Assembly: GCA_020747015.1 (NCBI GenBank)
Contig: JAGTJM010000008.1
Span: forward strand, 186,001-250,000
DNA from: Pyrenochaeta sp. MPI-SDFR-AT-0127
Lineage: Eukaryota > Ascomycota > Dothideomycetes > Pleosporales > Cucurbitariaceae
Reading direction: 5' to 3'
DNA: 64,000 nt
Below the pieces are notes generated by a model. That model was given only the letters and a program-made list of their open reading frames with translations, had not been told where the DNA came from and made no database searches. The translations under genes were made by a program, and so were the position numbers. This document shows, piece after piece, positions 1-10,743 of the stretch; the stretch's first letter is position 1, and each line of letters begins with the position of its first letter.

Positions 1-66
1 ACGCGAAGCTCACTAGCAAAATGCATCAGAAACTCTACAGCACTCTCCAAGGTTCATCTATCCAAG

Positions 67-607
67 ATGTCTGAGTCAAAGACAGAGTTGGAGCTCCGAA
101 GTGAGTGTCAGGTCGAAACCATCAATGCTAATCACCGGGTGGTACAATCGTCACCAGAAGCTGCGTCGTTTGATACGTCACAACAACCCTCATATGCTCC
201 TCGCTATGATCCGGCCACTGTTGTCAATAATATCCTCGATCATGTGACCTCAATGTCCACAGACGCGTCAGACAGATTGAGTGGCCTCGAGATTGCAGAG
301 GTATGTTCTTCGCTCTAAATATGCTTCCACCTACCTGACGAAATTTCTCTAACCATGCATTAAACAGGCTGTTCTCCATTCCGTAGAGTGCTATAGAGAG
401 GCCAAAGTGAGCACTGAGAAGGCTAGGAAGCATGCTCGTGATGCAGAGTTGCATGCTGATCGCGCTGGTATGGCATTAATCCAATTGCAAAAGTTGTGTG
501 AGCCGATTCTCGATGGTCAGACGCTGCTTGCTATCAAGGAGCTTGTGCAGCAAGCCGGCCTGGTGGATTCAAAGAAAGCATTGGAATCTGGCGTGCATGA
601 GCAGTAA
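67..607 (+). CDS. Hypothetical protein, two exons, 157 aa
   Basis: Exons 67-300 and 368-607 are joined across a 67-nt intron with GTATGT donor and AACAG acceptor; the frame stays open to TAA at 605-607. The predicted 157-residue protein is polar and rich in Glu, Ala and Ser. Its second half (KARKHARDAELHADRAG) looks like an amphipathic helix or short coiled coil. There is no signal peptide, membrane segment or recognised catalytic motif. I do not recognise the family. The start is the first ATG of the frame and has a purine at -3. The true gene could begin further left, outside the window. Confidence 0.6.
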
Positions 608-1243
608 AAGATGGCCAGAATTTCATGGTATCCCATTGAGAAGGTACTTGGAGGTTTTCCAAGCACCCTATAAGCATACTAATTTGTTTAGACTGCTTAT
701 TGAGGCTGACCTATCTCTGGTTTGTCGTGGACGTGGTTTATTGTCGATGGTGACTATTTCCGTTGACCCAGCGATGGCAGAGGTTTTCACGTGTTTGGTT
801 GGCGTTTTTTCAATGAACTAGGCAATGTGCCACTATTGGGCATGCTCGCACTAAGTCGGCCTCTTGTACCTAGTTAACTCCACTTCGACATGGCAATGGT
901 ACAAGGTTGGTTAATACTGTGCTTCGTTGCACTTACAGGCACCGGTTGCATAAAGGAAGTTTCAATGATATTGAGATTGAAAGTCGTAGATTCCATAGCA
1001 ATCCATCAGACTGTCCAGCTTTTTTGGCTTCAAGTGAAATACATATTGTACACATTCCGATCCCCATGAACCTCAATATGATAGTGCGCCGGAACCATAA
1101 AGCGGAGTGTACACCTCTTAAATCTTTCTTGTCGTGCTCGCATGACGCACGATACTCCTCTTCTCCTGTATACAAACCACGGTCGAAACCAATTCGCTGT
1201 CTGTCTGTCTGCTTTCCTCAAACCCACTTGAGCCATTTGCATC

Positions 1244-1705
1244 TTACATGCCACCTCCGAACATGCCGCCACCGCCTCCTTGCCGTCCTTGCGCCTCACC
1301 CTGCATCTTCTCGCTAACTTTGACATTGACCTCGAAGAACTTTGCGACGCAGCGGTCAAGGCAGACGGATTCGCCCTTGTTGAGATCGGCTTCGCGGTAC
1401 GAGGTATCGATGCATTTGGATGTGCAAGATTTTACTAGTCTGTGATTGACGAGCGTTATTACATGCGTCTCAAAGCGTGTGGTAGAGCATGCTCTAGATG
1501 GTTGGGGAGCCGGTGGAGAAGGGTTGTTGTAGAAGGGGAGCAGAGCCTCGGAGAGACAGCGACCACAGAAGATAGCTGCATCACAGTAGAAGAAAAGGGA
1601 GGCATACCGGCTGTACATATCAGACACCATATCGATTTCCGCCTCTGCCTGTGCGATCTTCTGCTCCGACGAGATCTGGGGCTTTTGTCCGAAAAGGAAA
1701 GACAT
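1244..1705 (-). CDS. tim10: Mitochondrial intermembrane-space chaperone Tim10
   Basis: Exons 1608-1705 and 1244-1439 are joined over a 168-nt intron (GTATGC..CACAG), giving 97 residues. The protein carries the twin CX3C signature of small Tim proteins at Cys38/Cys42 and Cys59/Cys63. It also has the Tim10-type start MSFLFG and the segment CLDRCVAKFFEVN, which resembles yeast Tim10. In the family, Tim10 forms a hexamer with Tim9 that escorts hydrophobic precursors across the intermembrane space to the TIM22 complex or outer-membrane machinery. The length is normal (yeast Tim10 is 93). The C-terminus is a Gly/Met-rich tail (GGGGGMFGGGM), probably disordered. Unspliced, the intron reads through in frame, which would give a false 153-residue product lacking the correct spacing. 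Confidence 0.9.
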   Translation of the reverse strand: MSFLFGQKPQISSEQKIAQAEAEIDMVSDMYSRYASLFFYCDAAIFCGRCLSEALLPFYNNPSPPAPQPSRACSTTRFETHVITLVNHRLVKSCTSKCIDTSYREADLNKGESVCLDRCVAKFFEVNVKVSEKMQGEAQGRQGGGGGMFGGGM

Positions 1706-2416
1706 CTTGAATGTCTCTTGTAAGATTCAAGGCGAAAATATCAGATAAATGGTAAGTCTATGTGGAATTGGCGACGGGAGGCGTTGCGTTCGTGGAATTC
1801 GTGGTCTGTATTGTTATTGTGACGGACAAGGGCGATGATGTCGCTGAGCTGCCATGTTGAAAAGATTTGGAGCTTTGGGCAAGGTGGGGCACGTGCCATC
1901 TCCGCATCTTGAGCCTGGACTGCCCTACCTTGTTCACTCTTTTACATTATAGCTCCCTGTTCCATCTCGGTATATGTACATCTCGAATGAAAACATATGT
2001 CTTATAAGGTTCTAACAATTGAGACTTTGTGGTCTAAACAATGGCACCAGGTTGCCTATGCTGGCGACGAGAATTCCTTAGCAGCAGTTTGTGCAAAGGG
2101 TCAACGTTTCGCGAAGTGGATGCAGACCGCAGGAGTGAATTCAAGCTAATCTAAGTATGATATATATGTATAGGTAGTATCGTTTCGTAATCTGCTCTCG
2201 CGTTCTTTTGCGCTCCTTTGACGCTCATTAGTGTGTTTTACATGTGCTGCAATGTAAGACTTGCTGTTTCTCACTTCCCCACCCATGGCCTCATCGTTTC
2301 CTCTGTGAGAGCATCGACGCAACATAAGCTTGTCTTTAACTGTCTTTATAACCATTGCAAGGTTTCGGTGGTATTCATAGCTTCGTTGGTCCTCTTTTAC
2401 TTTTCTGAATATCTCT

Positions 2417-3175
2417 TCACTGGCCTCTGGCGAACGGGTTTATATCCAGCATACTGTAATGTCCATTTTCAGACCCGCCTTGCTCCATGTCAGACATGAG
2501 CTTGCGCATACCCTCACCACTCTGACCCATCGATCCAACGCCATATACCGCTTCTGCGAACATTCTCACCTGCATAGGTGCCTTTTCGTCGCCGTAGTGA
2601 TCGATCACCTCCTGCTTTGAAATCTTCCTTCGGACATCATTCCAGATGCCGCTCTCACTGAAGGCCTCACATTCCTTCTGCTTCTGAGAGATCCACCAAG
2701 AGGGTAGAATATTTGGCATCGCAGCGGCTTTGGCGAGATAATGTCGGAATGGCTCGATGCTCGATTCTGCACCGGTGTATACGCTGCCAGCCATGGCCTT
2801 GGATTCAAAATTGAAGTCGTCTGCTTCGCGCATACGAAAGGAATCGATGAGAAGTTTATAAACATCTGTCTCTGGTCGGTCGTGCAAGTACTTTCCCTGA
2901 TCAAGCCTGGTGAATGGGTTTGGCACATGCTTCTCAAGGTTTTTGAGTCGTGTGGCCGAGGAATCAGAGCTGTGAACAGTTTCGGGCCCGACGTAAGCAC
3001 CGCGGGCATTCGCCTGGCTAGCGCAGATCTTCTTGTGTACTTTCCAGTCGTCTTTCTGGCACTCACGGTTGCAGTACAGAGTGACTTTGCATCTGGCGCA
3101 GTTTTTGAGGCTGGAAACCTGGGATTCAGCAGCCGTCTTCTTGCATTTGGCGCATGTTTGATCTACGTCCCCCAT
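2417..3175 (-). CDS. MYND zinc-finger protein, 252 aa
   Basis: An intronless reading frame of 252 residues. The N-terminus holds a complete MYND finger with ligands C8, C11, C26, C29, C35, C39, H47 and C51 (pattern C-x2-C-x14-C-x2-C-x5-C-x3-C-x7-H-x3-C). The remaining 200 residues are helical and charged, ending in DINPFARGQ, with no SET domain, so this is not a SMYD methyltransferase. MYND fingers generally mediate protein-protein contacts; the partner cannot be told from sequence. I chose the ATG at 3175 because it has a strong context (CGCCATGG) and starts just before the finger. The frame stays open 60 codons upstream to 3355 with an Arg/Ser-rich, acid-poor stretch, so a longer form is possible. 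Confidence 0.75.
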   Translation of the reverse strand: MGDVDQTCAKCKKTAAESQVSSLKNCARCKVTLYCNRECQKDDWKVHKKICASQANARGAYVGPETVHSSDSSATRLKNLEKHVPNPFTRLDQGKYLHDRPETDVYKLLIDSFRMREADDFNFESKAMAGSVYTGAESSIEPFRHYLAKAAAMPNILPSWWISQKQKECEAFSESGIWNDVRRKISKQEVIDHYGDEKAPMQVRMFAEAVYGVGSMGQSGEGMRKLMSDMEQGGSENGHYSMLDINPFARGQ

Positions 3176-3795
3176 GGCGGAAAAATGGCAAGGGCTTGCA
3201 AGGCACGAGGGAAAATGTGGATTTATGACGAAGATCCGTCTACTGAAGATAGGACGAAGCGTGAAAGGGAGAGAGATGAACAGTGAGCTTCTCAGGGGAC
3301 GAAGGAAACTCGAGCTGAATGAGCAAACATTGTGAGGAACACAAACAATGGTCAATGCGCCTGCATCCCCTCGTTGCTCCTGCCGTTGTGCAACAGTGAC
3401 ACGTCCTCGTGTGTCGCTTGATTGGTCTTGCTAAGAACTTTGTCGTCAGTCTTCAAGATTACGAGTGGTGGCGTATAACTCATAGTTTTATGCGTCCTGG
3501 AACTTACTGGATGAAGTGCCAGTGATGCCCACAAGATGATATTGTAGAGGAACTATTCTCCACGAACACAAAATGTCAATGTGCGCCGAAATTTGTCGTT
3601 TTGACAAAACCAATCAAAAACCTCATGTCGCGATGTATGTGTACAAGGAATAACGTCGCGAGGATGAAGCGACCAATGACCGCGTTCAATGCGGGGCCGC
3701 ATTACACGCGTCTATCCCCCGCTTCTTCCTGCGCCTACGCAAGAATAGTAATGGGATTGAGACGGAACCATTCGCGTATTCCGAACAGAAAGACG

Positions 3796-3801
3796 TATAA
3801 A
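3796..3801 (+). promoter_or_regulatory. TATA-like box of the polyol dehydrogenase gene
   Basis: A TATAAA hexamer lies 94 bp upstream of the ATG at 3890, a usual distance for a fungal core promoter with a short 5' leader. Assigned from motif and position only. Confidence 0.4.
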
Positions 3802-3889
3802 GTTTCGATTAGAACCCCGACATACCAGTAGATTCGGTTTTTCGTCAAAACTCAGGTAATCAAAAACCTTCTTCTTGGGAGAGCTCAAG

Positions 3890-5061
3890 ATGACCTCATC
3901 GACCAACATTCAGGCCATGCAAAATCCATCTATAGTCCTTTACGGTGCCAAAAAAGCAACTCTAGAGGACACACCAGTCCCAGATGAACTAGAGCCTTAT
4001 GATGTCCTCGTACGTATCAAGTTTGTCGGCGTCTGTGGGAGTGATGTAAGTAAACTCTGTGAAGTCCGACAAGGGCCGCTCTTACTGGTAGCTAGGTACA
4101 CTTTTGGAATCATGGTGGTATTGGGAAAATGATCAATCCAAAAACGGGTATCACTATGGGGCACGAAGCCTCTGGCACAATCCACTCTATCGGCAACGCC
4201 GTTAAGACTGTCATAGCTGGAGATCGAGTCGCAATTGAGCCGGGTACTCCATGTCGCCTATGCAAAACATGCAAGTCTGGTTCTTACCATCTGTGCCGAC
4301 GGCTGCGCTTTGCTGCTGCACCTGGACCGCCCGATACTCAAGGAACATTGTCAAAGTATTTCCGCATTGCAGAGGATTTTGTATACAAGATCCCGGACGA
4401 CATGGGGCTAGACGAGGCAGTTCTTGTGGAGCCATTGGCTGTTGCCGTGCATGCTGTCAAACTGGGTGATGTAAGACCTGGTGAGACAGTCGTGGTAATG
4501 GGAAGTGGAACGATTGGTTTGTTCTGCGCAGCTGTGGCCAGGCAATTCGGAGCCCAGCGAGTAATCCTTGTCGATATTTTAGAGAAGAAGTTGGAATTCG
4601 CTGCCTCGTACTTGACCTGCGAAACCTTCCAATCTTCTACTAACATTGGAGCTGAAGAGAACGCAGAAGAACTCTTGAAGAAGCTTGACCTGGTAGAGTA
4701 TGGCATCGATACCTTTGGAGGACGCGTAGACACTGTCATTGAAGCGTCTGGTGCTGCATCAAGTATTGAGACTGGCATACACATCCTGCGGCCAGGCGGC
4801 AAGTACGTGCAGACGGGCTTGGGCAAGCCGAAGGTTGATTTTCCAATCGTAGCAATGGGCCAAAAAGAGTTGATGGTGAGGGGCTGCTTTCGGTATGGAG
4901 CCGGCGATTATGAGTTGGCGGTGGGATTTATACGGCGAGGGATGATTAGTGTGAAGCCATTGATTAGTTCAGTGACCCCCTTTGATCGAGCAACAGAGGC
5001 TTGGGATAAGACAGCAAGGGGCGAAGGTATCAAGAATCTAATTGCGGGAGTAAGCGACTGA
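3890..5061 (+). CDS. Zinc-dependent sorbitol/xylitol dehydrogenase-like (MDR family), 373 aa
   Basis: Exons 3890-4045 and 4096-5061 surround a 50-nt intron. The join restores GVCGSD-VHFWNHGGIGK, the usual polyol-dehydrogenase text. Catalytic-zinc positions are C49, H75 and E76 (GHEASG). The structural-zinc lobe is C105, C108, C111 and C119. A Rossmann motif (GSGTIGLFCA) is followed by an acidic residue after the second strand (VDI), suggesting NAD rather than NADP. Family members interconvert sorbitol/fructose, xylitol/xylulose or L-arabinitol/L-xylulose; which substrate applies here cannot be decided by eye. Length matches the family (about 350-380). The first ATG after the TATA-like box was chosen; a TTG-started frame 15 nt upstream was ignored. 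Confidence 0.88.
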
Positions 5062-5786
5062 AATGGATTCGACAACCGAATACACTCAGTTGAAGGGAAC
5101 GCGTCGAAGGACCATGGGCTCGTGGCTGCAGATTTCTCTCAAGAAATATATCCGCACACATTTCCGTTTCGTGAGCATGAATGTAGTGTCATTGCGTTAT
5201 GGTTTCTGAGAAGTTTACAGCCTTCATGTCTTTGTCTCGGGCTGTCGCTTGGAGGTGTGATCCACCTCCCGCTACCAGATCTACCTGAACCCCAATGAAC
5301 AGTCATACCATTCCATCACTTTACAAGGAAGCAAGTTTTGAAGAGACTAGTGAAGCTGTCAACAAAATATGCAATTTCAAACCCTTGTATCAATAAAAAC
5401 ATCCTGCACACAGCTCAACCCAGTACTAATCCAAATACTAATTTGTAGACGCAATACAGTTGACAAGTGACTTGCGCCAGATTAAGATACTCAAAAGCCA
5501 CAGCAGACATCGCATAGTAGCAAACTGCTTAGCTTAGTGCTCACCAATAATCATTTCGTGCATTTGATAGAGTTCTCCAATGGTCCAAATATTGTTCAAG
5601 TGAACAGAAGTTACGCTTGTCAATGCGATCTCGCAAAGAGGAAGCTAGTAAATGCTGCCCGTTTAACTGGTACCAATATTTACAACTGCGTAGTCTGTTC
5701 TTAGTTCCAATGCCAGTAAAAGAATGTAATGCTCCTTCTCGCTTTACTAATTTAGGCCCATGTAATCCTCCATCTGCATAGTCAAG
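5062..5786. other. Intergenic, no gene seen
   Basis: A stretch of 725 nt between the convergent dehydrogenase (+) and rhodopsin-like gene (-). It contains only short, stop-rich frames and an AAT/TAA-rich part around 5380-5460, probably 3' untranslated sequence of both genes. Confidence 0.5.
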
Positions 5787-6994
5787 TTATACAGCGCCGG
5801 CAGGCTTGGTTTCCAAAAGTTCAGATCCAGTCTCGAATTCCATGACTTTTTCCGCGTGTCGCTCAACTTTCTTTCCACCAATCCAAACCCCAAAAGATGG
5901 GATGCAGCCTACTAGAATGATGGCTGCGTATTCCGCCATGGCCCAAATTCCAACGATTGCAACATGGTACGTCAAATCTACGGAAGGATCGGTGAATGGA
6001 ATGCGGTAGTATACAGTAGTTATCGAGGTCACTATTCCACTTCACAAGATGTTAGTACACACTCGATCCTATTTAAAAATCTGGAGTCATGTGCACAAGC
6101 GGATCCGTAGCGAATTGAGATTGCGAAGGAGAGGAACTTACAACAAAGCCACGATATTGATCGGGCCTAATGCTAACCAGCCTCCTAGTTGGTTTGGACT
6201 GGCAATGATAATCAACCAGACCAACAACGCATATAGCATCAAGTTGGTTAGTAGCCCAAAGGCGGCCGCAGCAAAGGTGAGCGCTGGCATGTTACCACAT
6301 TTAGGGTTTGCCGATGGATCCCATAAGCCTCTGCGAGGTACGCACTGGAACGCGAACTGGAAGATACAAGAGAAGTAATAACCAAATATCACAACACCGG
6401 TAGGGTAAATCAACCAATTCATGCGATTTTTTGGTGTCGTTGGAAGGAGAGCGTGTCGCCGGAGCTGAAGGAGGAGAGCAAACTTTGCTGTGCCTAGCAT
6501 GGGTCCGTACAATATGTCGCAGATATTAAGCAGCTACAACAATTAGCATATATGGGACGGATTGTGTATGAGGCCGATCCTACATTGAAAATCCGTGGTA
6601 TCTCGGAGGCCTTGACATTCCATTGATGCTTTGTGATACCCAAATGACATGACACATCGTATATGACTGTCCACGCTATGATAATTATCTTTGCAGGCAA
6701 TTAGGAATCGCATCTCTTATGTGGATAAATAGAAACACACCACTGAAAATGTTGACAAGTCTGGAATTCTTTAGCCTTCGCTCCATGTCAGAGGTCAAAA
6801 GACTTACACTCTTCCCAGCCCATATTCTTTGTTTTGATACCCTTTGCATATAACCGTATCAAGATTGCGAATGTCATGATTACCAAACTTATCACTGACA
6901 CTGCAATGAGGCTGGGCCAGAGGTCTGAATTTTGCTTGAAGTCGGTAGACATCCCTGGGGGTGCTACAGCAGCTGGCATTTCGGACGCCATCAT
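5787..6994 (-). CDS. Fung_rhodopsin (PTH11-like) seven-helix membrane protein, 318 aa
   Basis: Five exons fit: 6808-6994, 6741-6760, 6584-6688, 6142-6533 and 5787-6039, with introns of 47, 52, 50 and 102 nt. All joins keep frame and give 318 residues. Hydrophobic helices are visible from SLIAVSVISLVIMTFAILI onward. Family landmarks include DILYGPMLGTAKFALLLQL, the loop FQCVPRRGLWD..PKCG, and the last-helix region SVDLTYHVAIVGIWAMAEYAA. The family comprises fungal plasma-membrane proteins, some acting as surface-sensing receptors (PTH11 class); most have no known ligand. The second exon is only 20 nt, so that part of the model is the weakest. A second copy of this family lies at 9496-10743. 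Confidence 0.75.
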
Positions 6995-8140
6995 GTCCTG
7001 TTAGGAAGGTAACAGTCACCGTGATAAAGAAATGGTGGAAAAGTAAGATTAAGCTCAGCCCGGGAACCACACAGTTACTTGTTATTCAGGTGAGAGAAGT
7101 ATCATGGAGTGATATATTATATCAAGCAAACACATATTCCCAAAAAAGGAACCACATTGATACAATAGTAACAAGGACCGAACACAATAATCATACATGC
7201 GAGCCAAGGCTTTCTCGGGTATTAAGCTGCTCCTCGGTCCGCCTCTGCTGCAGTAAGGCGGGTAGGAAATGGTCAGCAGCGGCTCATCAATTTGTTACAA
7301 GGCTAGCAATCGTGGAAAGCGTAGTAAGAAACGTTTGAAATTAGAATACCTGGGGTCAGTACTTCTGAATCAGTGTGTGGGAAATGCGTAGCGTTACCTG
7401 CTTCGGGCGGAGGAAGGATGCTCAAGGCCTTACCCTGCTGTACACCCTAGGCTTGAGTGAAGAGCATAGGTGTACGGAAAGATTGATTAGTTGCTATTTT
7501 GAAGGCAGCGAGATGATTCCACCGAGCTGATGGAGCTAGCTTGGCAGAAGATCCGTGCGAGCCCTGTTGTTCTGCAAGCGATGCTAGCGCACAATGCAGG
7601 TCTGATGCAAGGGCCTGTGGCGAAGCCTTGCGGCGAAGCATGGGGGTCAATTGATTCCGGACTCCGAGGAAATGAAGTGCAGATGCCCCTCCCAACAGCC
7701 AGGGGTTCCCCTCAACATCCACCCCACAGCTTACCCCGAGGCGCTAACTATCAAACACTGAGTTCAATAGGCAGTCCATCTTCAGGCATTGATTCTTAGC
7801 GGGTGCACGACGTATCCTGCACAGGCTATGAGATAATCTAATTTAATTCTTACCCCCAAAAAGTTCTAAGTTACCTGTTCCAATCGGAAATTGATCACCA
7901 ACCCAACTACCATTCGTCGTCCCTGTGGGGGCTAATTGAAACCTCGAGCTAGGTTTGCGGTTGAAGTATAACAATGTAGGTTGCTGTGCCGCACACTAGG
8001 TGCTCCAACACAGAATCATTGAAAACGTCAGCGCCGCAGCCCTGAAAACTTTAGCATTCGATCAACTTCAATTCCACTCTTGTTAACAGTACTCTTTCTT
8101 TGTTTGTCTTTCACAATCGACCGACCTCTTTAAATATACC
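6995..8140. other. Intergenic between divergent rhodopsin-like and hydrolase genes
   Basis: About 1.1 kb separating two divergent starts (6994 minus, 8141 plus), so it should hold both promoters. Two overlapping open frames on opposite strands near 7447-7799 show no recognisable motif and no splice context, and I do not call them genes. An ATATACC element sits just before the hydrolase ATG. Confidence 0.5.
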
Positions 8141-8989
8141 ATGGCTGGCAAACGCCCCTTCATCGTCATCGTTCCCGGTGCTTCACAAAACCCTGCTCAT
8201 TATGGGTACCTCAGCCATCTCCTTCAGCTTGCAGGCTATCCTGTCTTCACAGCCCTTCTACCTTCCGTCGGAGCTGCAGGCAAAGTCTCAGTTGACGATG
8301 ACGCTGAGTATATCCGAAACAACATGCTCCTTCCGGTCCTTGACTTTGAAGAGCATGATGTGATTCTTGTCATGCACTCGTACAGTAGCGCACCCGGCAG
8401 CGCTGCTGCAAAGGGGCTGGGAAAGGCTGAGCGCGCGGCCCAAGGCAAGAACACCAGCATAATTGGACAGATATATCTTGCTGCGCTGTTGCCGCACGGT
8501 GGTGATGGAAAGGATATCGTGGGAACGTTCGGGGGACAGTATCCACCACATATCAGACCTGATGTGAGAAACTCACCGGCCTAAAGCCGCTCTTGACCAT
8601 ACATGATGATCCAAATAATTAACATATAAAATTAGGCTCCAGCAAACCTTCTTCGTTGCGACGATCGTGTCCCACCGCTTTACCAAGACGTCCCCGCCGA
8701 GTTGGCCAACGTTATTGCAGTCTCCGCAATGGCCCAAGGCATGACTTCTTTTACAACTCCAGTCCCACCAGCTTCGTGGAAGAGTGAAGAATACAAGGGG
8801 CGCGTGGCTTTCATTAGGACGTTGAAAGATGCTGCGATCCCTCTGCCGGTCCAGCAGATGATGATCGACGGTACTGGTGTTGAGTGGATTATCAAGGACA
8901 TTGACAGCGGTCATTCTCCCCAGATTTCGCAACCTGAAAAGCTGACAGAACTGTTGGTGGATTTGGCGAAGGGATTCGAGACGCAGTAG
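8141..8989 (+). CDS. Alpha/beta hydrolase, 258 aa
   Basis: Exons 8141-8563 and 8636-8989 flank a 72-nt intron (GTGAGA..ATTAG), giving 258 residues. The start MAGKRPFIVIVPGASQNPAH supplies the first beta strand and an oxyanion-type PGAS turn. The probable nucleophile is Ser80 in VMHSYSS (a variant elbow with His before Ser), and the probable catalytic His is H234 in DSGHSPQIS. This is the layout of the small AB_hydrolase family that includes salicylate-esterase-like and fungal tailoring hydrolases; substrate unknown. There is no signal peptide, so it is probably cytosolic. It sits between two Fung_rhodopsin genes about 4 kb from the peptide cluster, and membership in that cluster is not shown. 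Confidence 0.8.
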
Positions 8990-9495
8990 ATAAAATGAGC
9001 AAGAATGTTCCAGCCGCTTAGATGAAACACTTCATGTCCTTACTTAACACATAGTGGGTGTTGAGCTTTCTATAGGAAGACCTCACAAAAATACTAGACT
9101 TAATCTCACAATGTAAAGATCCAAGACATAGTCAATCGTATACTCATCTCGAAATGTCAGTGACCGTTTGGAGAAAATCATTTCACCTCTATCAAATCAC
9201 TTGTACCGTATTTTAAAAACTTGTATCTGCGCGAGGCGGGTTCCTAAGTTGAGATGTTCCATAACACTTCCTGATTTGGCAGGGTCGCTATTATTGAAGC
9301 TAGAAACTTTTCTATTTGTAAAGCGTCTGTCCTGTTGAGATTTTAGAAAGTTTAGGATCCTTTTTCGCTGAAGGAGATGCAGTTTGATATTTAAAAGCAA
9401 GGACTATTGTACAAGTACCGTTTATCAGCTTATGCCATCTAGAGAACCTAGGAAAAGGGACAAAATGTCGTCCCGAATTGACTTTGCACAAGACC
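8990..9495. other. Intergenic, no gene seen
   Basis: Roughly 500 nt between convergent genes, AT-rich with scattered stops in all frames. Probably the 3' ends of both transcripts. Confidence 0.45.
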
Positions 9496-10743
9496 CTAGA
9501 CGACAGACTGCTCGGTTCTCCGACTCCTCTCCGTTCTGACATCATCTAGCTCCCGAAGCTCCCATGTCAGCCTTCTCTCGTCTTCTTCGGTAGTTGGATT
9601 TTCCACAGACAGATGCCAAAGTTTATGATTACTGTCTGCAGACAGTTTCCCATACGATGCTGATTCTTGCGAATCCTTTGTTTGGGATACTCCTGATGAC
9701 TTAGAGGTGCTGCGCGCAGAGAACGAGAGCAACCTCGAGCGCAACGAGCGGTATAGGCTTGCGGGACCGTACTTGCCACGAAAGATGGGACCAAGCGTAA
9801 GAAGACTTCCAGCGACAATGAAAACGGGTGGTTCTATGAGCGCCCATAGAATGTTGTAAATGAAAGGTGCTTGGAAGAAAGATCCGCCTGTGGCAGGAAC
9901 TTTGGTGAACTCTACAGCGTAGTAAAGACGAACAATCGAAGCTACAATACAACTGCGCACATTTTTAGTGACCAGTAGCTTGAAGAGTTTGAATAAAGAA
10001 CTTACAAGCTTCCCAAAGTAAAGATGACCGAAAGTAGTAGCTTTTTACTCGCACTCACATGCAAGTTACGAACCACACTAAGGGGCAGAATTAGGGTTAT
10101 CACATCAAGGGCTGTGTTGCCTGCACAGAAGGCAATGAGAATTGCCGAGATGTTGAGAGTGAAGGGCTCCATAGGATCCCACTGTTTTGAGATAGGAGTG
10201 CCCTTAGACAGTAGGACAACCTAAGAAAGAAATTAGAATTGAGTTGCCGATGCATTTGTGCCACGACCTCACTTACTATGATGATTGACATCTCGAAAGC
10301 AATCACGACCCCAATAAGGATGTTCGTGATGATTTGGAAAGACTCAAGAACAAAGATCCGCTTGTAGTACAACAGTAGAGAAATCTTGATAAGACCCATG
10401 CAGAGCACTTGGGCATTCTCCAGTCCCAGGTTGGCCTGCAGAGCAAAAATGACTTGATCCAGTGTCGGGGCGAACGATTTCTCTCCAACTCCAGTGGTTG
10501 CAGCGACATAATTCGTCAACACAGCGATACCCGTAGACAGTAACTAGAAAATTTGGTCAGAATCGAAGTTAGTTATTCAGTAAGTAAACCCACCAGTGCA
10601 ACCAGAATACACCAGTCGTCCGCGCCTAGTGATATTTTCTGGACTCGTAGACGACAATAGAACCGTAGTACCACAATCGCAATTGCAATGACTCCCAGAA
10701 TCGTTGTTGTCGCGATACATACTTTGGCAGCTTGTGTAATCAT
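9496..10743 (-). CDS. Fung_rhodopsin (PTH11-like) membrane protein, 362 aa
   Basis: Exons 10594-10743, 10277-10543, 10006-10220 and 9496-9952 join in frame across 50-56 nt introns to give 362 residues. Family text is clear: GADDWCILVALV in the first cytoplasmic turn, LENAQVLCMGLIKISLLLYYKRIF in helix 3, and a C-terminal tail of about 100 polar residues rich in Ser and Glu/Arg. The loop KQWDPMEPFT follows helix 4. It is predicted to be a plasma-membrane protein of unknown ligand. The tail is longer than in the 318-residue copy at 5787-6994, so the two are distinct members rather than a recent duplication. The frame stays open 26 codons upstream to 10821, so an earlier start is possible. Confidence 0.78.
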
